Positions 33,977-42,059 of a DNA stretch of 63,727 bases are shown here, in pieces; the first letter of the stretch is position 1, and each line of letters opens with the position of its first letter. The stretch is from JBBPZK01 sp965219175. GTDB taxonomy: Bacteria; Actinomycetota; Rubrobacteria; Rubrobacterales; Rubrobacteraceae. The stretch lies in the NCBI GenBank assembly GCA_965219175.1, contig CBDCNI010000005.1:1-63727 (forward strand). The letters run 5' to 3'. A program made the position numbers and the translations under genes. The notes beneath the pieces are model-generated. The model had not been told where the DNA came from and made no database searches. It saw only the letters and a program-made list of their open reading frames with translations.

Positions 33977-34445
33977 CGAGATCCAGCCTTTCGAGGAACC
34001 TAACGCTGCATGCTAACCGACGGAGAGCCTGGAGCTTTCAGCGTCAGTTTACCTTTTGAAAGGCGGTGAAAGTGACACTTTGTCTGGCGTAGTAGATTGT
34101 CGTCATCCACAAACATCTTTAGGCTGGCCTTACCTATTCTCATCGAAATAAGGCACATGCAAATGGCTGGCCGCCTTCCTCGTGGCCCACTCGGACGAGA
34201 TCTGCGGCGAGGGGGTGGAGATCGAGATATTCGGAAACCTTCTCTGCTGCGCTTGCGAGAAGTGCGCCGATGAGCGGACGTTCATGGTGGTCACCGATCA
34301 GTAGCCACGCCGCAGACCTCGTCCGGACTTAACGTCTGTTCAAGAGGGTGTGAGCGTCCGGCTACAAGCGTCATTCTCAGGCTGGAGAGGATCAGCTTAT
34401 TCCGGCTCCGCCGGGGCTGGTGAGGAATAGGTGAGGGCCGGGGCG
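33977..34445. other. Non-coding gap with a Cys-rich relic
   Basis: Most of this stretch shows no gene. From about 34165 to 34311 the plus strand has an open frame reading HSDEICGEGVEIEIFGNLLCCACEKCADERTFMVVTDQ before a stop. It looks like a small zinc-binding protein, but there is no good start (only a GTG at 34184) and no clear ribosome site. It may be a relic. Confidence 0.35.
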
Positions 34446-34571
34446 ATGCTACCGCCATACTTCGAGGCCCCCGCCGTGGCGACCGCTCGCCGCCGCCAGC
34501 GCGCCGTGGTCAATCCGCAAAAGCGGACAGAGCGCGCCGCCGTCGTCGGCTACATCGTGCCAGAGAAGTAG
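34446..34571 (+). CDS. Possible 41-aa basic protein
   Basis: ATG at 34446 after a G-rich stretch (GGTGAGGGCCGGGG) opens MLPPYFEAPAVATARRRQRA and ends KRTERAAVVGYIVPEK at a TAG. It is basic in the middle and has no known domain. Small size and weak start context keep the confidence low. It is convergent with the XRE gene. Confidence 0.35.
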   Translation: MLPPYFEAPAVATARRRQRAVVNPQKRTERAAVVGYIVPEK

Positions 34572-34582
34572 CCGACCGGCTG

Positions 34583-34780
34583 CTACTCCAGCAGGTCGCC
34601 CAGGCTGATGCCCAGGGCCCCGGCTATCTTCCGCACGGTCTCTAGCTTAGTCTGGTAGCGTCCAGCTTCGACGTTTCGGATAGTCTGATCCGAGACGCCA
34701 GCCCGTTTCGCCAACTCTTCTTGCAGCAGGCCCCGCTCTTTACGGAGCATCCGCACCTTATCGCCTACCTGATTAGTCAT
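34583..34780 (-). CDS. XRE-family repressor
   Basis: A 65-aa helix-turn-helix protein: MLRKERGLLQEELAKRAGVSDQTIRNVEAGRYQTKLETVRKIAGALGISLGDLLE is a complete Cro/C1-type HTH_3 domain (quoted in parts by function: recognition helix around SDQTIRNVEAG). The ATG at 34780 has GGAG six bases upstream. Two palindromes built on CATAAG lie in the gap to the divergent operon, one near each promoter. This fits an autoregulated repressor that also controls the plasmid genes from 34974 on. Confidence 0.85.
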   Translation of the reverse strand: MTNQVGDKVRMLRKERGLLQEELAKRAGVSDQTIRNVEAGRYQTKLETVRKIAGALGISLGDLLE

Positions 34781-34810
34781 CATACTCTCCATGCTGGTAG
34801 TGTATACGAA

Positions 34811-34826
34811 CATAAGCACCTTTATG
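34811..34826. promoter_or_regulatory. Operator 1 of the XRE repressor
   Basis: CATAAGCACCTTTATG, an imperfect palindrome with AACATAA/TTATGTT arms. It lies in the spacer between a TTAACA and a TATACA that could drive the XRE gene on the minus strand. Confidence 0.6.
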
Positions 34827-34867
34827 TTAAGTCTCATTAAAATATGTAGTTTTGCAGGCAAAAAGCC

Positions 34868-34896
34868 TTGACAAATACCATAAGCGCGCTTATGAT
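34868..34896 (+). promoter_or_regulatory. Promoter of the 34974 operon with overlapping operator 2
   Basis: TTGACA (34868-34873), 17 bases, TATGAT (34891-34896). The perfect 16-bp palindrome CATAAGCGCGCTTATG covers 34879-34894, inside the promoter and over the -10 box. It shares the CATAAG half-site with operator 1, so the same repressor should bind both. Confidence 0.8.
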
Positions 34897-34973
34897 TAAG
34901 GCACAGTAAAAGAGGCCCCGGAGACCAATCTTGGCGGATAGCTCCGAGGCCCAGACCAAAAGGAGGAAACCAA

Positions 34974-35348
34974 ATGGCCGAGGCCACTATACCGCGGGTG
35001 AATCCTTCGCGGCTCTCCACCAGGGAGCTTCGCGGGCTGTCGCTTTACCGGGAGCGCGGCGAGGAGATAGAGAACCAGGGACGGGGACGCTTCACCGTTC
35101 CGGGTTGCTCGGGCGGAAGCTATACCGTTAACTTGGCGATTTTTAGCTCCGCTGGTGAGCAGTCCTGCACCTGCCCGGACACCCCGCCCGCTGAGGAGGT
35201 CTGCAAACACATCCACGCGGCGACCATAGTGCGGGCCAAGATGCGGGCTCGGGCTCTTCGGAAGCAGGCCGAGAGGGAGCTTCGCTCGGAGCGCATGACG
35301 TTCTCACCGGATCAGGTATCGGCGAACCTGGAGAGAATGGGGGCGTGA
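34974..35348 (+). CDS. SWIM zinc-finger protein
   Basis: A 124-aa protein. The SWIM signature CxC...CxH is present as CTCPDTPPAEEVCKHIHA (about residues 64-81), which should bind one zinc and contact DNA or protein. Before it lies GRFTVPGCSGGSYTVNL, the usual lead-in beta strands. GGAGG precedes the ATG closely. It is the first gene behind the repressed promoter and overlaps the next gene by ATGA. Small SWIM proteins are common on actinobacterial plasmids and phages, with unknown roles. Confidence 0.8.
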   Translation: MAEATIPRVNPSRLSTRELRGLSLYRERGEEIENQGRGRFTVPGCSGGSYTVNLAIFSSAGEQSCTCPDTPPAEEVCKHIHAATIVRAKMRARALRKQAERELRSERMTFSPDQVSANLERMGA

Positions 35349-35626
35349 TGAGCGTCCCCGCCAGCGGAGCTACCAGCGGGACCTACCTTTATCCGCACCC
35401 GTTGACGCTGGCCCGCGACCGCGCCGAGGCAGAGCGCGTGAGGCTGGCCGACAGCGCCGCGTACTCCTCGATGTACCCTTCGTGGGGTACTCTCGGAGGG
35501 CTAACCACTTTCTACCGCTACGGGGCCGACTACTACCGGCTGTTGGCCCGCAGGCGCTGGAACAAGGCGACCGCCGAGGACCTGGCCGAGTACAGGACGA
35601 TGGCGAAGAAGGCGGGACGATCCTGA
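35345..35626 (+). CDS. Hypothetical 93-aa protein, plasmid operon
   Basis: The ATG overlaps the SWIM gene stop. The protein has a Tyr-rich middle (SAAYSSMYPSWGTLGGLTTFYRYGADYYRLLARRRW) and a basic helical end. It has no signal peptide or membrane segment. I recognise no family. Coupling to the SWIM gene suggests they act together. Confidence 0.6.
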   Translation: MMSVPASGATSGTYLYPHPLTLARDRAEAERVRLADSAAYSSMYPSWGTLGGLTTFYRYGADYYRLLARRRWNKATAEDLAEYRTMAKKAGRS

Positions 35627-35662
35627 TGGTCGTCTGGAGGATCAGCGAGAGGCGGGCCGCGT

Positions 35663-35878
35663 GTGCGGGCCCGCCAACTCCTCTACCACCGCGACCGCAT
35701 CCGGTGGATGGAGAAGCGCATGGAGAACAACGCTGCCCTCCTCGAAACCTATCTTGTCGCCCAAGATAAGCAAGCCGCCGTGCTGACTGGAGGCTACGCC
35801 GTCGCGTATCGACGCTGGGAGGATCGCCGTACAGGAACCGGCGGCTGGCTCCGGATACGAGCAGATGAAGATACCTGA
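35663..35878 (+). CDS. Hypothetical 71-aa protein
   Basis: A GTG-started frame 37 bases after the previous gene: an amphipathic helical first half (RQLLYHRDRIRWMEKRMENNAALLETYLVAQDKQAAVLTGG) then WRRWEDRRTGTGGW-like polar text. This resembles small accessory proteins of actinophage and plasmid operons, but no family can be named. No clear ribosome site precedes the GTG. Confidence 0.4.
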   Translation: MRARQLLYHRDRIRWMEKRMENNAALLETYLVAQDKQAAVLTGGYAVAYRRWEDRRTGTGGWLRIRADEDT

Positions 35879-35949
35879 GCTTGTAGAGGTCGAGCATGAC
35901 TGAGTAGTTCTGGGGAGAGCCGATCCACACCCGCTCTTGGAGGTATCTC

Positions 35950-37206
35950 TTACCTTCGGTCCCTGCCGGGATCTCCGGCGGCGGAGGCATCCGCGACCGC
36001 CCGACGGGCTGCGGCCCGTGCACGGGCCGCAGCCTCCTTAAGAGCAGCCGCGTCCTGCGCCTCTTCCGCCGCAGCCATCTCGTTCATCGCGCCATCCACG
36101 CCAGCGGTGTCGACAGCTACGAGGTCGAGCCCAGCCTCGCGCGTGAGGCGAGCAAAGTCCCGGAGGACCTTGGAGTAGAGCGAGCCAGCCCACCCGGGAT
36201 CCCAGGCCTCCGCCTCCGAAAGTGTCTCCTCGAGGAGACGTTTTGCCTCCGGCCACTCTCCGACATCCAGCGTCCCGGCGGCATAGGCTGCGGCGGGATC
36301 GTTCTCGCCGCCATATGCGTCCGCGTCCAGGAACGCCACCTCGATGCCACGCAGCCGCGCCTCGCCAGCGAGCTTCTCCCGCGCCTCGACGCCAGTCTCG
36401 TCGGCGTCGAAGGCCAGCACCAGTTGGCGGACGTCTCGCAGGAGCCAGTGCCACCGCCAATCCCGAGCGGCGTAGATCGCCACGGTGCGCTTGCAGCCGC
36501 CGGCGATGAGCGCGAGCGCGTCCATTACACCCTCGACCACGTAGAGCGGCCCGGAGTCCTCCCGGAGGGCGCTGGCGTTGAAATAGCCCTTGGAGCCTGG
36601 GAGGTGATCGTGCTTCCGGCCCTTCGGCACCTCGCCCTTCGCTACCGCCCGGCCGTAGAGGTTAACTAGCACTCCGTCCGGACGGGTGTGAGGCGCAACG
36701 AGGCGACCTCCCTTCCACCCTCGTCCCGGCCACTCTCCGGGAATCGCATAGCCAATTCCGTACTCGCGAGCGAGATCCACCGGGATCCCGCGATGGCCCA
36801 GGTACCGTTCGCCCCAGCTCCCCGGTAGCGCCTCCCGGAAAGTCTCGGCTAGAGCCTCCAGGTCGTCCCGCGCCGGCTCGACCGGAGGCGGAGGCGGCGC
36901 GGGACGCACCACGCGCCTGGGTGCCGTCCGCGGCCTCCGGGAGGCCTCCCGCTCGTAGCCCCGCTCCCGGGCGAACTCTTCCCTCGACCAATCCATGTAG
37001 CCCCAGCACCCGCAGTTATGGCAGAAGAAACGGCCGGTCTGTTGATCTACCTCGAGGCTCCGCTGGTGATCACCGCCGTGAACGGGACAGTATGCCCGGA
37101 GCTTCTCGCCGCCGGCGTAGGGTCGCGGGTCGCCGGTCGCGGAGAGGTCGGCGTCGGTGAGGGTCAGATTTTCGTTCTCGCCATAGTGTCGCTCCGGGGC
37201 GGTCAT
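35950..37206 (-). CDS. DnaG-like primase with zinc ribbon and Toprim domain
   Basis: A 418-aa plasmid-type primase. The zinc ribbon is CPVHGG (residues 39-44) with FFCHNCGCWG (about 60-69), giving the C-H-C-C set of CHC2 primases. The Toprim core is PLYVVEGVMDALALIAGG (Glu metal site) and LVLAFDADETG (DxD). A Pro-rich linker lies at about 100-112, and the C-terminal 90 residues are Ala/Glu-rich helices. It should lay RNA primers at the plasmid origin. Its start codon overlaps the helicase stop (ATGA), so primase and helicase are made together. Confidence 0.88.
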   Translation of the reverse strand: MTAPERHYGENENLTLTDADLSATGDPRPYAGGEKLRAYCPVHGGDHQRSLEVDQQTGRFFCHNCGCWGYMDWSREEFARERGYEREASRRPRTAPRRVVRPAPPPPPVEPARDDLEALAETFREALPGSWGERYLGHRGIPVDLAREYGIGYAIPGEWPGRGWKGGRLVAPHTRPDGVLVNLYGRAVAKGEVPKGRKHDHLPGSKGYFNASALREDSGPLYVVEGVMDALALIAGGCKRTVAIYAARDWRWHWLLRDVRQLVLAFDADETGVEAREKLAGEARLRGIEVAFLDADAYGGENDPAAAYAAGTLDVGEWPEAKRLLEETLSEAEAWDPGWAGSLYSKVLRDFARLTREAGLDLVAVDTAGVDGAMNEMAAAEEAQDAAALKEAAARARAAARRAVADASAAGDPGRDRR

Positions 37207-38543
37207 GCTCCGGCCCTCGGATATGCGCCATGGCCGTTCTGACTGGCAGGAGCAGCCTCCCGGAGTACGCCCAAGTCTGGACGAAAGACCAGCTCCACCT
37301 TCCCGGTCTCGCCATCGCGGTTCTTCTTGATGCTCAGATCGACCGCCCGAGCCGGGAGGGTGGCCTCGCGGTCGTGGGACTCCGTGAGGAACATGACCAC
37401 ATCCGCAGCGTATTCTAGGTCGCCCGATTCCTTGAGGCTGTCCAGCGTTGCCCCGCCGCTGCGCTTGTAGTCCAGTCCCGCTCCCGTGCGATTCTGGGAA
37501 GCGATAGCCAGCACTGGGTTGCCCAGCCTTACCGCCAGCTCCCGAAGCTCCGCCGCCAGCGCCTCCACCCGCTCCCGAACACTCTGCAGGCCGCGCATCT
37601 CGACCGACGCCTTAGCCCACAGCTGGAGATAGTCGACCACGATCAGGCACTTATCGGAGCCGCACCGATTCATTGCCTGCAGCGCTCTGGCGCGGAGCTG
37701 CGCCACCGTGAGCCTCCCGGAGCCCTCGACCAGCACGATGCGGGAGAGCACCGGAGCCAGGGTCGCGGCGGCCCGCGCAAGCTTCTCCGGGTCAGCGTAG
37801 CCTCGGCGGACATCGCGGGTGTTGACGCCCGCCTCGGCGCATAGGATCTTGGTCAAGAGATTCTTCGGAGAGTTTTCGAATGTGGCGAAGATGACCGGGC
37901 CCTCCGCGCCGGCGACCGCCTTCGAGACCTGGGTCGCCAGCGTGGTCTTCCCTACCGCAGGCCCCGCGGCCAGCAGGTAGAGGCCCTCTTCGAAGCCGCC
38001 GGTTATCTCGTCGAGCCTCGCCAGACCTGAGCGGATCCCGCTCACCGGCCGGCCGCTCTCCACCTGCTCTTCGTACCGCGCCCGCGCATCCGCTATGACG
38101 TCCGCGACGAGGTCGGAGGCGTAGGTTGCCCTACCTGACTCAAGCTCCCGGATGGCAGCCTGCACCTTCGCGCCCTCTTCCTCCAGCTGGCGCGCAAGCT
38201 CCGCGCCGGATACGTTCGGGTCAGCGAGCGCGGCGGCCAGCCGCTCTTGGGCCTCGGCGAGCAGGCGACGCTGGTAGAGGTCAGCGAGCTTCCCGGCGTC
38301 TGCCTCCGGGTCGGTAGAGGCAGTCCAGTCATCCGGTGCCGCGTCGCCCGGGGCTTCGTCGCGCTCCAGCCGTCCCGAGAGCGTTTCCCAGGCGGCCGGC
38401 TCTACTGAGAAGGTCCCGGGAGCAAGGGTATCGAGCAACTCCCAGTAGAGGCTCGGATCATGCGCCAGAGCCGCGATTACACCTCGCTCCAGATCCGGCT
38501 CCCGAAACCTGTCACCGAGATTGTAAGTCTTCACGAGGTGCAT
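37203..38543 (-). CDS. DnaB-type replicative helicase
   Basis: A 446-aa RecA-fold helicase. The N-terminal DnaB_N-like part (PDLERGVIAALAHDPSLYWELLD) is followed by a linker, then GPAVGKTTLATQV (Walker A), VIFATFENS, VVDYLQLW (Walker B), and the arginine-bearing IASQNRTGAG and LKESGDLEYAADVVMFL motifs. These are the standard DnaB C-terminal motifs. The gene starts 167 bases from the iteron array and runs away from it, so origin, helicase and primase form one replication block. It probably loads at the AT-rich stretch beside the iterons. Confidence 0.9.
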   Translation of the reverse strand: MHLVKTYNLGDRFREPDLERGVIAALAHDPSLYWELLDTLAPGTFSVEPAAWETLSGRLERDEAPGDAAPDDWTASTDPEADAGKLADLYQRRLLAEAQERLAAALADPNVSGAELARQLEEEGAKVQAAIRELESGRATYASDLVADVIADARARYEEQVESGRPVSGIRSGLARLDEITGGFEEGLYLLAAGPAVGKTTLATQVSKAVAGAEGPVIFATFENSPKNLLTKILCAEAGVNTRDVRRGYADPEKLARAAATLAPVLSRIVLVEGSGRLTVAQLRARALQAMNRCGSDKCLIVVDYLQLWAKASVEMRGLQSVRERVEALAAELRELAVRLGNPVLAIASQNRTGAGLDYKRSGGATLDSLKESGDLEYAADVVMFLTESHDREATLPARAVDLSIKKNRDGETGKVELVFRPDLGVLREAAPASQNGHGAYPRAGA

Positions 38544-38709
38544 CCTCTCATCAGAGCTTCGCTGTCAGGAGGAACTATGGCATGCCGCCCGGACGCCCCA
38601 AGCGTTTCGGGTGGCGGTATATATTGTCTATATAGTAAGGAAACCAATAATTTCGCGGGCGGCAAGAATCCCGCATAGGTACGCGGGAAAAAATCTAGCC
38701 GAAAAAAGA
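38544..38709. other. AT-rich region beside the iterons
   Basis: A/T-rich text at about 38612-38665 (TATATTGTCTATATAG and ACCAATAATTTCGCGG) and an inverted repeat CCCGC-8-GCGGG near 38670-38690 lie next to the iteron array. Low stability beside iterons is typical of the melting region of a plasmid origin. Confidence 0.6.
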
Positions 38710-38775
38710 TTCGTGACCGCAAACGACGACGTTCGTGACCGCAAACGACGACATTCGTGAGGGCAAACGACGACT
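38710..38775 (-). repeat. Three tandem 22-bp iterons, candidate replication origin
   Basis: Units at 38710-38731, 38732-38753 and 38754-38775 follow without gaps. Each starts TTCGTGA and holds GCAAACGACGAC. Units 1 and 2 are identical except for the last base; unit 3 differs in two bases (GG for CC). A 12-base direct repeat (AAAGTTACTGGC) follows at about 38786-38809. The array lies between the Rep gene and the helicase gene, as in iteron plasmids of the theta type. An inverted copy of the third unit with its flank lies at 40656-40674. Confidence 0.85.
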
Positions 38776-38800
38776 AAAACCAATAAAGTTACTGGCAAAG

Positions 38801-40201
38801 TTACTGGCCGTCGGGTGCATCCTTGGCCTGCATGAGGTCCTCTATCCGTTCCGCGCGGGCCACGGACGGGATCACCCGGCCCCGCTCGTAAGAGGAGATG
38901 GCCGCCTGCGGGATCCCGAGCATCTCGGCCACCCGCGTCTGCGAGTACCCGCGTTCCTTGCGCCAAGCCTTCAGGCGGGCTCCTGTGTCCGGGTCGCCGA
39001 CCTCCCGCCCGCGCCGGGCCTTCGGGATCTCGCCGGTAGTGGCCGGGGCTCTGGCCTCGATCTGCTCGCTGAGGTTCTTCATGGCGTCCGGCGGCTCGAT
39101 CATGACGGTCGAGGCCAGCCAGCGCTCCACCCATCCCTTCCTGGAATCCTCGAGGCGGTTGTGGAAGGTGTCGGCCTCGTACTGCCAGCCGGCTATCACG
39201 CCGTCTTGCTCCAGGGTGTCGAGCGCCTTCTCCAGGCGTTCGCGGGTTTTGAGCGGGTAGCGTCCGTTGACCTCCTCGTCGGCGAAGCGGATGAGCTGGG
39301 CCACCTTGTATGGCTGTGAGTGGCTGTCCGGTCGGCTGGCCCTGACACGCCAGCGCCAGCTTAGGGTGCGGGCCAGCCGCTTCTCCCACGTCTGCCGCTT
39401 GGGGTGATACCGAAGCGCCTGGGCCGCTAGGAGCGTGACCTGCCGTCCCACGTTGTCGAGGAACATGCTGATGGCCGTGCCGGGCCGGAAGACGAAGCCG
39501 TCGACCTCCTCGGGCGCGTCGAGGCGGGGCTGGGCTGGGTGCGTTACGTCCACGACGCTCACGAGGTGGCTGCTCACCCGCTTCTCCACCATCTTCCTCG
39601 CGTTCCTGCCGCGCCCCGTCTGGGTCGCCACCTCCATAACTCCCATATCGACCCAGATGTTCTGCAGGTGGCCCACGGCACGCATCATGGCCGTCCGCTG
39701 CTCCTCCCGGAAGCCGCCCCTCCGGCCGCTGCCGCCGGCCTTCCTTTGCACGCCGCGCAGCTCCAGCAGCTCGTCTACGCCGACCCACGCCAGCCGCTCC
39801 TGGTTCGCCACCGACCGGACGATCCAGGCGGCCATCATGCCGTCCAGGACGTCGGCGTCCAGATCGGAGAGTTCCGAGCGCTGCTGCCACATCTCCTCCA
39901 CCCACTTGTTGACCCGATCTGGATCGAGGCCCGGGCCGTCGGTCTGCGGCGGCCTCATCATCGCCTGACCCGACCGCTCTTTGGAGCCGAGCCGGGCCAC
40001 CGGCCAGGGTGAGTCCTCGTCCGCCAGCCACCGCTCCGGACGGAGCGCCCGCCGGGCCTCATGAAATACGAAGGCACTGGGCACGCTCAGAAGGTCCTCT
40101 TCCTCCCGGAGCATCGGCAGGTGGGAGCCGGGCGGCCTCCGGGGCTCCGGGGCCTCCGCCTCTCCGGCGGCATCCTCCGGCCTCATGTTGTCGTCCGTCA
40201 T
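38801..40201 (-). CDS. Plasmid replication initiator-like protein with C-terminal XRE domain
   Basis: About 466 aa. A middle region (about 95-380) of mixed winged-helix character contains DLDADVLDGMMAAWIVRSVAN and FVFRPGTAISMFLDNVGRQVTLLAAQALRYHPKRQTWEKRL (in parts), and looks like a Rep-type DNA-binding body. The C-terminal 60 residues are a Cro/C1 HTH (AWRKERGYSQTRVAEMLGIPQAAISSYERGRVIPS). The ATG at 40201 follows GAGGAGG. The assignment as initiator rests on its place beside iterons, helicase and primase, and on the HTH, not on a named family. Confidence 0.65.
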   Translation of the reverse strand: MTDDNMRPEDAAGEAEAPEPRRPPGSHLPMLREEEDLLSVPSAFVFHEARRALRPERWLADEDSPWPVARLGSKERSGQAMMRPPQTDGPGLDPDRVNKWVEEMWQQRSELSDLDADVLDGMMAAWIVRSVANQERLAWVGVDELLELRGVQRKAGGSGRRGGFREEQRTAMMRAVGHLQNIWVDMGVMEVATQTGRGRNARKMVEKRVSSHLVSVVDVTHPAQPRLDAPEEVDGFVFRPGTAISMFLDNVGRQVTLLAAQALRYHPKRQTWEKRLARTLSWRWRVRASRPDSHSQPYKVAQLIRFADEEVNGRYPLKTRERLEKALDTLEQDGVIAGWQYEADTFHNRLEDSRKGWVERWLASTVMIEPPDAMKNLSEQIEARAPATTGEIPKARRGREVGDPDTGARLKAWRKERGYSQTRVAEMLGIPQAAISSYERGRVIPSVARAERIEDLMQAKDAPDGQ

Positions 40202-40313
40202 CCGCTTCCTCCTCTCGTGGAAACGGCTCACCCGGTCTCCGGCTGCGATATAATCGCCCCGGATCGGCAGGCTGGAGACTTTATCGGAGGCCTCCTGCCG
40301 TTTCCTCACTCTC

Positions 40314-40339
40314 GCGGAGGGTGCGCGAACACCCTCCGC
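40314..40339. terminator. Hairpin between the RHH gene and the Rep gene
   Basis: GCGGAGGGTG and CACCCTCCGC form a perfect 10-bp stem with a 6-base loop, three bases after the RHH gene stop. No T-run follows on the minus strand, so it may weaken rather than stop transcription into rep. Confidence 0.5.
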
Positions 40340-40342
40340 TGT

Positions 40343-40537
40343 TTACTTCTTACTCCCTGCGGCCTCTGCGTGGCCGCGCTGCAGGATCTCCGTGATGTAC
40401 TCCCGCATGCTGATACCGCGCTGGGCCGCCTCCATCTTGAGCTCCCGGTGCAGAGCCGCATCCAGCTCCATCGTAAGCCGGGCTCGCTCCGACGTCCTAG
40501 CCTTGGCCCCCCGGGGCCGCTCCTTTGTAGCCTCCAA
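40343..40537 (-). CDS. Ribbon-helix-helix protein, CopG-like
   Basis: A 64-aa protein with a basic N-terminus and an RHH fold: ERARLTMELDAALHRELKMEAAQRGISMREYITEILQRG. The beta strand RLTMEL should sit in the DNA major groove. Placed upstream of and co-oriented with the rep gene, it is probably a copy-number repressor of the CopG kind, acting with the iteron copy at 40656. The start at 40537 (an ATT/ATG-like context after GGAGGAAG) is less certain than the domain. Confidence 0.75.
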   Translation of the reverse strand: MEATKERPRGAKARTSERARLTMELDAALHRELKMEAAQRGISMREYITEILQRGHAEAAGSKK

Positions 40538-40655
40538 TGCTTCCTCCTTCCGGTTCGCGCATTTGCGTGGTGCGTGGAGAGCTTACCGGAACGTGCCGGA
40601 GGCAGCAAGTCGCGGAGTGTCTCCTTCAGGAGACAGCGGAATGCGAGCCTTTGCT

Positions 40656-40674
40656 GGTTTTAGTCGTCGTTTGC
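40656..40674. repeat. Inverted copy of the iteron-3 region
   Basis: These 19 bases are the exact reverse complement of 38763-38781 (GCAAACGACGACTAAAACC). Similarity goes on for several bases beyond. The copy lies upstream of the RHH-rep operon and can let the initiator repress its own promoter. A palindrome GTCTCCTTCAGGAGAC lies 30 bases away. Confidence 0.8.
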
Positions 40675-40774
40675 GAGCCCGAGTATCGGGGCCGGGCCAG
40701 GAACGGGCGTCTGAAACAGTGCGATAATTCGTAATCTGCTGCTGGCTGTGTTCGTCCATGAGAGGAGCCACAAC

Positions 40775-41191
40775 TTGGCCGTAGCCTTTGCGCTTCCAGA
40801 AGACCTCGACTACCTTCTAGAGAATGACCACATCGGCCGCGACATAATCGGGGAGAAGATAGGCCGCCGCGAATTCATCGTCGCGCGCCAAGACGACCGG
40901 CGGGTTGGATTCCTCCGCTACAACTACTTCTGGGACGATGAACCGTTCATGAACCTGCTTTGGGTTGAGGAAGAGTCGAGGAGCAAAGGGTTCGGCGCGC
41001 AGCTCATCTCGTTTTGGGAGGAAGAGATGCGGAAGCTGGGCTACGACTCGGTCTTTACCTCTACCTCGTCGACCAACGAAGGTGCTCAACGCCTTTACCG
41101 CAGGCTCGGCTACAAGGACAGTGGGTGTTTGCTGATGCCTGGCGAGCCGCTAGAGATCTTGCTTTTGAAGAGTTTGTCGGCAGAGACTTGA
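40775..41191 (+). CDS. GNAT-family N-acetyltransferase
   Basis: About 138 aa. The acetyl-CoA loop is VEEESRSKGFGAQLISFWEEEMRKLG, with the R/Q-x-x-G-x-G/A core as RSKGFG. Strand 5 is VFTSTSSTNEGAQRLYRRLGYKDSG, the NxxAxxLYxxLGF signature. The TTG at 40775 is chosen because GAGGAG lies 8 bases upstream; the ATG-like start at 40748 has none. The substrate cannot be told. It is divergent from the replication operon. Confidence 0.87.
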   Translation: MAVAFALPEDLDYLLENDHIGRDIIGEKIGRREFIVARQDDRRVGFLRYNYFWDDEPFMNLLWVEEESRSKGFGAQLISFWEEEMRKLGYDSVFTSTSSTNEGAQRLYRRLGYKDSGCLLMPGEPLEILLLKSLSAET

Positions 41192-41237
41192 GGTTGGCTC
41201 CTAGCCGGAGCGTGGTCCGAAGCGTTATGCTGGCGGC

Positions 41238-41849
41238 ATGGAGTTCACCCTCTACTACGATGGCGCGCTGAAGGCCGCGGGCAACAGGAACAAGAGGAAG
41301 GACCACAAGCACGAGATCCGGCGAGCGTTCCACGGCCAGCTCAAGAAATTGTGGAGTCAGGTCCCGCTTGACGGATCCGCAGATCTGCCCCGCGATCCCG
41401 CCAACCCTGACTTGACTATCACGGAGAGCGAGGGTCCCGAAGGCGACCGGGACGGCTCCTCGGTAATCAAGGTTCGGGGCGGGTTCCGCTTCGCGCCGCT
41501 CGTCTGCTCGGAGCTTCGCATCGTGGCCGAGCTCTCCGGCACCCTGCTGCGCCCGGAGCCGCCGGGCCGGATAGTCACCCAGGCGGGCGATATCGATAAC
41601 CGCCTCAAGACGCTGCTGGACGCACTGAAGACGCCTTCTGGTCCCGGCGAACTGCCGGGCGGCGCAAGCCCGGGCCCAGACGAGGATCCGTTCTTCTGCC
41701 TGCTGGAGGACGACAACCTGATCACGCGCCTCGACGTAAGGACGGATCGCCTGCTGGTTCCGAATGCCGACTCCTCTGACGTGCGCCTCCTCCTCCACGT
41801 GAAGACGCGTCCAACGAGCGTCGCCTTGGGCAACGTGGGCCTCGCTTGA
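41238..41849 (+). CDS. RusA-like Holliday junction resolvase homologue
   Basis: A 203-aa protein. The stretch AGDIDNRLKTLLDALKTPSG resembles the RusA D-x-DN...K...LDAL metal motif, and EDDNLITRLDVRTDR fits the later DDSQV-x-x-L strand. RusA proteins of about 120 aa cut four-way junctions; here there is an extra N-terminal region and a Gly/Pro-rich insert. Such proteins travel on phages and plasmids with replication genes, which fits this place. The family link is by motif only. Confidence 0.55.
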   Translation: MEFTLYYDGALKAAGNRNKRKDHKHEIRRAFHGQLKKLWSQVPLDGSADLPRDPANPDLTITESEGPEGDRDGSSVIKVRGGFRFAPLVCSELRIVAELSGTLLRPEPPGRIVTQAGDIDNRLKTLLDALKTPSGPGELPGGASPGPDEDPFFCLLEDDNLITRLDVRTDRLLVPNADSSDVRLLLHVKTRPTSVALGNVGLA

Positions 41850-41883
41850 GCCGGATGCCGAGACCTCCTGGATCCTGGGCCAG

Positions 41884-41897
41884 TTGCGCATGCGCAA
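41884..41897. repeat. 14-bp palindrome in a non-coding gap
   Basis: TTGCGCATGCGCAA is a perfect palindrome 35 bases after the RusA-like gene. The gap from 41850 to 42059 shows no gene. The site could be a protein-binding site or the core of a small terminator. Confidence 0.35.
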
Positions 41898-42059
41898 TAC
41901 CAGCGGCTCCCGGCTTTGAAGGCTTCGCCGGTGGATCGCTCCTCGAGAACGGCGCTGGCTAGGGTTTGCGGTGTGAAAAAGAGGGCTTGGGTATGGACCT
42001 TCTCCCGAAGAAACTCGGGCCAAACCTAAACCCTCGCCTATCACTTAACCAGACCCCGC

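Noticed and set aside
35370..36023. Minus-strand frame with a plausible middle (ERVWIGSPQNYSVMLDLYKLRYLHLL)
   Set aside because: Most of it overlaps the primase end and three plus-strand genes in other frames. The middle piece could be a relic, but it is too short to call.
38628..40031. A 467-codon frame overlapping the Rep gene
   Set aside because: Gly/Arg/Pro-rich shadow of the Rep frame; it runs through the iterons and has no ribosome site.
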